64,000 nt of DNA from Congzhengia minquanensis (GTDB taxonomy: Bacteria; Bacillota; Clostridia; UBA1381; UBA9506). Location of the stretch: assembly GCF_014384785.1 (NCBI RefSeq), contig NZ_JACRSU010000002.1, positions 504,283 through 568,282 of the forward strand, read 5' to 3'. Of this stretch, positions 61,982-64,000 are shown one piece after another. The translations under genes and the position numbers were made by a program. Under the pieces are notes generated by a model. That model made no database searches. It was not told the origin of the DNA and saw nothing but the letters and a program-made list of their open reading frames with translations. The stretch's first letter is position 1. Each line of letters opens with the position of its first letter.

Positions 61982-62085
61982 TTAACATATGTAAAAGGGC
62001 AGGAACTGTCCGGTTAGCCCAGTGATACTGTATTCATTAGAATACTTGACTGGGAACCTTATGACTTTAGTCATGAGAGGTTCAG
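61982..62085 (+). ncRNA. Omega RNA and right end of the IStron
   Basis: GGGCAGGAACTGTCCGGTTAGCCC and GTATTCATTAGAATAC stems lead into the terminal hairpin. The segment serves as 3' intron end and as omega RNA, so splicing and guide RNA use would compete. Guide would be GTAAATAAACTAATAACTG (exon 2). Confidence 0.65.
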
Positions 62086-62253
62086 GTAAATAAACTAATA
62101 ACTGTAGCTACACCAAGAAATAAAATGACGAAAGAAAAATTTTTAATTGATAGTTATTCCTTGCCCCTTTCTGGGAGAGGAACAATGAGCGTGAGTGCTT
62201 GCAGTGTTAATAACATCAGTAATTTTTCTGTTATAGGGGTTGATATGAATTGA
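62086..62253 (+). CDS. Tail-tip hub / baseplate protein, exon 2
   Basis: Continues VNKLITVATPRNKMTKEKFLIDSYSLPLSGRGTMSVSACSVNNI...VIGVDMN, 55 codons plus TGA. No ribosome site before it. The junction with exon 1 gives FDVNKLITV without gap. Overlaps the next start (TTGA). Confidence 0.75.
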   Translation, partial: VNKLITVATPRNKMTKEKFLIDSYSLPLSGRGTMSVSACSVNNISNFSVIGVDMN

Positions 62254-62522
62254 ATGAAAAAGATTTAAGTGAATTAATTCAGGAATTAGTTCCGTTTGTT
62301 GTAAAGAAATTAAAACAAGATGACACCTTTAAAAACACAGCTAAAATTACACAGGCTAAAGTTATTTCAATTAATAATGATATTGCTACGGTACAGCTCC
62401 CCTTTGACTCTAACACATTTTCTGCCAAGATTAAGACGGTTGACACAATTACTGTTGGTGATAATGTGTTTTTATTATATTGGGGAGATTTAAAAAATGC
62501 ACATATAGTATTTAAAAACTAA
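62250..62522 (+). CDS. Small baseplate-type protein
   Basis: 90 residues, TTG start coupled to the hub stop. Helical N-terminus (LSELIQELVPFVVKKLKQDDTF) then an OB-like beta part (ITQAKVISINNDIATVQLPFDSNTFSAKIKTVDTITVGDNVFLLYWGDLKNAHIVF). Comparable to small baseplate spike proteins with an OB fold. Confidence 0.55.
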   Translation: MNEKDLSELIQELVPFVVKKLKQDDTFKNTAKITQAKVISINNDIATVQLPFDSNTFSAKIKTVDTITVGDNVFLLYWGDLKNAHIVFKN

Positions 62523-62542
62523 AATTAAATGAGGTGGGAAAT

Positions 62543-63094
62543 TTGGCATATACAAATAAACATACTTGGGTAAATGGCGGTGCTCCCTATTTAAATGCAG
62601 CAAATTTGAATGAAATGGAAGATGGAATAAATGATGCTCATAAGCTTGCAGAAGATTTATATTCAATGTTGGTAGGATTTGTAAGTTATTATTGTAAAGA
62701 CACTGCGCCGGACGGATGGGTTGTTTGTGACGGACGTGCTTTAAGTAGAACTACTTATAGTGCTCTGTTTAATATAATTGGCATTACATTTGGCTCTGGA
62801 GATGGAAGCACAACATTTAATATTCCAGATTTACGCGGAGAATTCATTCGCGGGTATGATGCAGGTAGAGGCATTGATAATGGGCGTGTATTTGGTGGGG
62901 CACAGAACGGAACAAGGCTTACTACCGATGAGCATGGGGTGCGATATGTAAGTGATGGCGAGGATAATAAAACAGTTAGGGCACACGAAGGCGGGAATGC
63001 GTCTTTAGGGAACAATATTAATTCTATAGCCACAAGGCCGCGAAATGTTGCTCTTTTGCCTTGTATTTATACAGGTGTACATAAAACAGAATAA
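62543..63094 (+). CDS. Phage tail collar / receptor-type fibre protein
   Basis: 183 residues, TTG start 5 nt after GAGGTGGG. MAYTNKHTWVNGGAPYLNAANLNEMEDGINDAHK is the common fibre N-terminus; APDGWVVCDGRALSRTTYSALFNIIGITFGSGDGSTTFNIPDLRGEFIRGYDAGRG is a Phage_Collar (PF07484) domain. C-terminus RPRNVALLPCIYTG. It forms trimeric collar or receptor-binding tips. Confidence 0.9.
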   Translation: MAYTNKHTWVNGGAPYLNAANLNEMEDGINDAHKLAEDLYSMLVGFVSYYCKDTAPDGWVVCDGRALSRTTYSALFNIIGITFGSGDGSTTFNIPDLRGEFIRGYDAGRGIDNGRVFGGAQNGTRLTTDEHGVRYVSDGEDNKTVRAHEGGNASLGNNINSIATRPRNVALLPCIYTGVHKTE

Positions 63095-63113
63095 AAGAAT
63101 GGAGTGTGATTAA

Positions 63114-64000
63114 ATGGCATATATGATGAAAACTCCTTTAATAATGCCGGAAATTGATATTAACCCTCTTGATTTACCAGATGGTACGAAGGGGTTATTT
63201 GTCAAATCTGATGGTATATATGTGCTGAATGATGATGGTTCCGTAAAAAAAATAGGATTTGAAGACCATTCAATTTATAAATTTAGAGGGAATTATACAT
63301 CGGGGCTTTACTTACCAAAAAATCCTGAGATTGGTGCAGTTTATAATATTATTGAGAAAAGTTATATTACACTTGAAGCCTCTTGCGCATATTTTACAGG
63401 TAAATTTTCAGATTATTTCTCTTTTGTGTATGAGGATTCAGATGGAAATAAAAATTACGAATTTTCCAACGGAGACGTGTGGGAAAATTATAGAGATTAT
63501 TTTATAGACACAAGCGGTTCTGGAACTTATGGTGAAACTTATGTTTATAATATTGATGGGACATACGCTGGTGGCTTTCCATATGCGCAAGCAACTGGTT
63601 CAAGGTTTGTAAACAATTTGACAGGGTATGAAGGAAATGACACAGATATTGTGTCTTTCTTTATTTGTCCAACATACGTTTCTTCCGGTTTGACGGTAAT
63701 TTCCGTAAATGCAGGTGAGAATGTAGCATGGACAGGTACTACATGGGATAGTTTTGGAGGGTTGGTTGATTTATCTGCTTATCCGACTAAAACAGAATTA
63801 AATAATGCTTTAAAAGATTATTATAACAAAAACATTGTTGATAATCTTTTAGCTTTAAAGGCAGACAAACAAACGGCTGATGGCGGTTTTCAGGCAGGCG
63901 CAGCAACAACAGTCGGTAACACGGGAGCGACAGAAGGCGGCGCAATTGGAAAAAATGCAAAAGAGACCAATGGCGGGTTTGCCGGTGGCGCAGGTGCTAA
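63114..64000 (+). CDS. Tail fibre protein (partial, runs off the window)
   Basis: 295 codons visible, open at the right edge. ATG with GGAGTGTGAT upstream. MAYMMKTPLIMPEIDINPLDLPDGTKGLF...YVLNDDGSVKKIGFED, then FRGNYTSGLYLPKNPEIGAVYNI and VAWTGTTWDSFGG, and at the end a Gly/Ala-rich collagen-like stretch (GGFQAGAATTVGNTGATEGGAIG, GGFAGGAGA). Related in layout to the fibre accessory at 13140. Confidence 0.85.
   Translation, partial: MAYMMKTPLIMPEIDINPLDLPDGTKGLFVKSDGIYVLNDDGSVKKIGFEDHSIYKFRGNYTSGLYLPKNPEIGAVYNIIEKSYITLEASCAYFTGKFSDYFSFVYEDSDGNKNYEFSNGDVWENYRDYFIDTSGSGTYGETYVYNIDGTYAGGFPYAQATGSRFVNNLTGYEGNDTDIVSFFICPTYVSSGLTVISVNAGENVAWTGTTWDSFGGLVDLSAYPTKTELNNALKDYYNKNIVDNLLALKADKQTADGGFQAGAATTVGNTGATEGGAIGKNAKETNGGFAGGAGA

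Larger units (their letters stand above)
59892..62085 (+). mobile_element. IStron: group I intron fused to an IS605-like element
   Basis: About 2.2 kb. 5' part (59892-60370) is a group I ribozyme; 3' part holds tnpA and tnpB followed by an IS605 right end. It begins after GAT and ends in TTCAG, so splicing restores the host gene. The right end hairpin CCTTATGACTTTAGTCATGAGAGG coincides with the 3' splice region, as in CdISt1 of Clostridioides difficile. Both transposase genes carry inactivating changes, but the ribozyme core looks intact. Confidence 0.85.

Noticed and set aside
1..64000. tRNA genes
   Set aside because: I looked for cloverleaf-like segments with a TTCGA T-loop and found none I could support; faint matches lie in introns or coding DNA.

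Overview
The window looks like part of the genome of a large tailed bacteriophage, or a prophage, of a low-GC Firmicute, most likely an anaerobic gut or rumen Clostridium relative. The DNA is strongly AT-rich, ribosome-binding sites are of the GGAGG/GAGGTG type, and the morphogenesis cassette is complete and collinear: terminase, portal, protease/scaffold, capsid, connectors, tail tube, tape measure, tail tip, fibres. The long tape measure, which carries a peptidoglycan hydrolase, points to a long-tailed siphovirus-like particle. I saw no tRNA or rRNA gene and no integrase.

Layout. 1-1260: end of a small gene, then two tandem RelE-superfamily toxin-antitoxin pairs on the minus strand. 1260-3540: AT-rich non-coding DNA with a base-skew switch (possible origin). 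3549-5480: SF2-type helicase, orphan HicB-like protein, small zinc protein. 5524-9877: a single-chain RNA polymerase of the YonO/QDE-1 type, split into three exons by two group I introns, the second encoding an HNH endonuclease. 9975-11013: HU-like protein and a ~600-nt structured RNA closed by a 25-bp helix (ROOL/GOLLD-like in size and architecture). 11180-16386: small genes, a metallophosphoesterase, and a fibre whose C-terminus resembles a diversity-generating-retroelement target. 16472-32700: packaging, head and connector genes, holin, RecU-like nuclease and an AAA ATPase. TerL needs a +1 frameshift at CCC-TGA. 32825-49855: tape measure gene split by a ~9.3-kb block holding a Septu-like pair (PtuA/PtuB), a type III ToxIN system, a type I toxin-antitoxin, an antirepressor, an ImmA/IrrE peptidase and zinc-ribbon genes. 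49966-53144: second accessory block (candidate nuclease, second AAA ATPase, unknown). 53228-55443: second type I toxin-antitoxin, its toxin gene cut by a complete IS200/IS605 element. 55541-64000: tail-tip, baseplate and fibre genes; one is interrupted by an IStron (group I ribozyme plus decayed tnpA/tnpB).

How it fits together. A structural operon read on the plus strand has accumulated selfish and defensive cargo at several points. Cargo sits either between genes, bounded by terminators, or inside genes, where RNA splicing would be needed to restore the product. The phage polymerase could transcribe its own late genes. Another recurrent trait is that many genes have a good ribosome-binding site but begin at ATA, ATT, ACG or CTG, with no in-frame ATG, GTG or TTG nearby.

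Limits. All calls come from reading sequence and translations. No database or folding program was used. Exon boundaries are inferred from reading frame and protein continuity.
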